From Flavobacteriales bacterium (GTDB taxonomy: Bacteria > Bacteroidota > Bacteroidia > Flavobacteriales_D > Sanyastnellaceae), in NCBI GenBank assembly GCA_015665315.1, contig JADFAK010000029.1, forward strand, positions 1-64,000: a stretch of 64,000 nt of DNA. The letters run 5' to 3'. The translations under genes were made by a program, and so were the position numbers. The notes beneath the pieces are model-generated. The model was given only the letters and a program-made list of their open reading frames with translations, was not told the DNA's origin and searched no databases. Below are positions 63,578 to 64,000 of the stretch, one piece after another (the first letter of the stretch is position 1; each line of letters begins with the position of its first letter).

Positions 63578-63595
63578 CATTTGCCGAAGGCTAAA
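63578..63595 (-). repeat. Dispersed short repeat (copy 7), full form
   Basis: CATTTGCCGAAGGCTAAA on the plus strand, 11 bp after the stop of the large T9SS gene; the exact reverse complement of copy 2. Confidence 0.75.
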
Positions 63596-63707
63596 GTATT
63601 ATCTCCTTACAATTTCTTGCCATTCTTGCCTTCCAGTTTTCGGGCTTTCAAACAGGTCTTGTTCCAGTAGGCCATATTTGTTAACTTTACCCAAAGCCTT
63701 TAACCAT

Positions 63708-64000
63708 GGTGAGAGTCACCTATCTATTTCTTCTTCTAACACTTGTTTTTGGATCTTGTAAAAAGGACCCTGTCGTATTTGAAAATAACGACATTCCTCC
63801 TTATGACGAAATCCCTACGATTGTTGTCAATAATTATGTGAACCGACTCTTCATTGACATCATTGGGCGAGAACCTCTTGACGCTGAAATGTCGGCCGAA
63901 GTATCTCTACTCGAGCAAAACGACCTCAACCAAGAGTCGCGTGAGCTTTTAGTTCAGAAATTGATGTACAGCGAGGAACCAGTCGACGGGGACATCAGCT
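63708..64000 (+). CDS. Lipoprotein, 3' truncated by window edge
   Basis: Not in the ORF track because it runs off the window. It reads MVRVTYLFLLLTLVFGSCKK, a lipoprotein signal, then about 80 residues with NNYVNRLFIDIIGREPLDAE. That segment resembles the N-terminal helix pattern of DUF1549-type proteins, but too little is visible for a call. Located 142 bp after the T9SS gene on the same strand. Confidence 0.7.

Overview
The window looks like a chromosomal segment of a marine-type Bacteroidetes, most likely Flavobacteriales. The evidence is type IX secretion (T9SS) C-terminal sorting domains on at least six proteins, many Bacteroidetes-style lipoproteins, a TonB-dependent receptor with a carboxypeptidase-regulatory-like N-terminus, DUF1573 and MopE-like repeat proteins, a fused alpha/beta E1 oxoacid dehydrogenase, eukaryotic-type NADP isocitrate dehydrogenase, and promoter boxes of the TAnnTTTG type in place of E. 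coli-like -10 boxes. No rRNA, tRNA, CRISPR array, integrase, transposase or phage gene was seen. Most genes are housekeeping or envelope genes in short operons.

Layout. 0-6.3 kb: 5'-truncated RecD-like helicase, icd, ndk, a structured intergenic region, a GNAT acetyltransferase, rocD and a lipoprotein. 6.3-17 kb: secreted proteins (a CotH/lamin-tail T9SS protein overlapping a beta-barrel gene, an SGNH-like T9SS protein, an S41 protease), a cystathionine beta-synthase-like enzyme, a LolC/FtsX-type permease and a NamZ/DUF1343 lipoprotein. 17-28.8 kb: an ECF sigma factor overlapping a tiny membrane protein, pdeM, aconitase, a trypsin-like protease next to a MacB-type permease, a TlpA-like lipoprotein, a glycerophosphodiesterase, Ppx/GppA and a TetR regulator with a candidate operator. 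28.8-40.6 kb: valS, three tandem DUF1573 genes, a T9SS esterase-like protein beside a TonB receptor, an MFS exporter and an S4 RNA-binding protein. 40.6-50.4 kb: fused E1, psuG, a giant arylsulfotransferase-like/MopE-repeat T9SS protein, a DUF922 protease-like protein, obg, adk and lpdA. 50.5-57 kb: a four-gene YdeI/T9SS/PAP2/lipoprotein run, a CBS-pair protein, cysteine desulfurase, glmM and YceI. 57.4-64 kb: a three-lipoprotein CsgG/LPP20-like operon, a large T9SS protein with GCTD repeats, and the start of another lipoprotein.

How the genes fit together. icd, acn, the fused E1 and lpdA belong to central carbon and branched oxoacid metabolism. A large share of the rest builds or uses the cell surface: T9SS cargo, lipoproteins, TonB uptake, lipoprotein-release-type permeases, and peptidoglycan enzymes or their precursor supply (NamZ, GlmM).

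The items most worth a second look are a short dispersed repeat (core AGCCTTCGGCAAATG) placed just after stop codons and apparently also inside two coding sequences; a multi-hairpin region between ndk and the GNAT gene that could be an undescribed RNA; the CsgG/LPP20 lipoprotein operon; the tandem DUF1573 array; perfect inverted repeats in three promoter regions; and an orphan plus-strand terminator in a gene-free gap.
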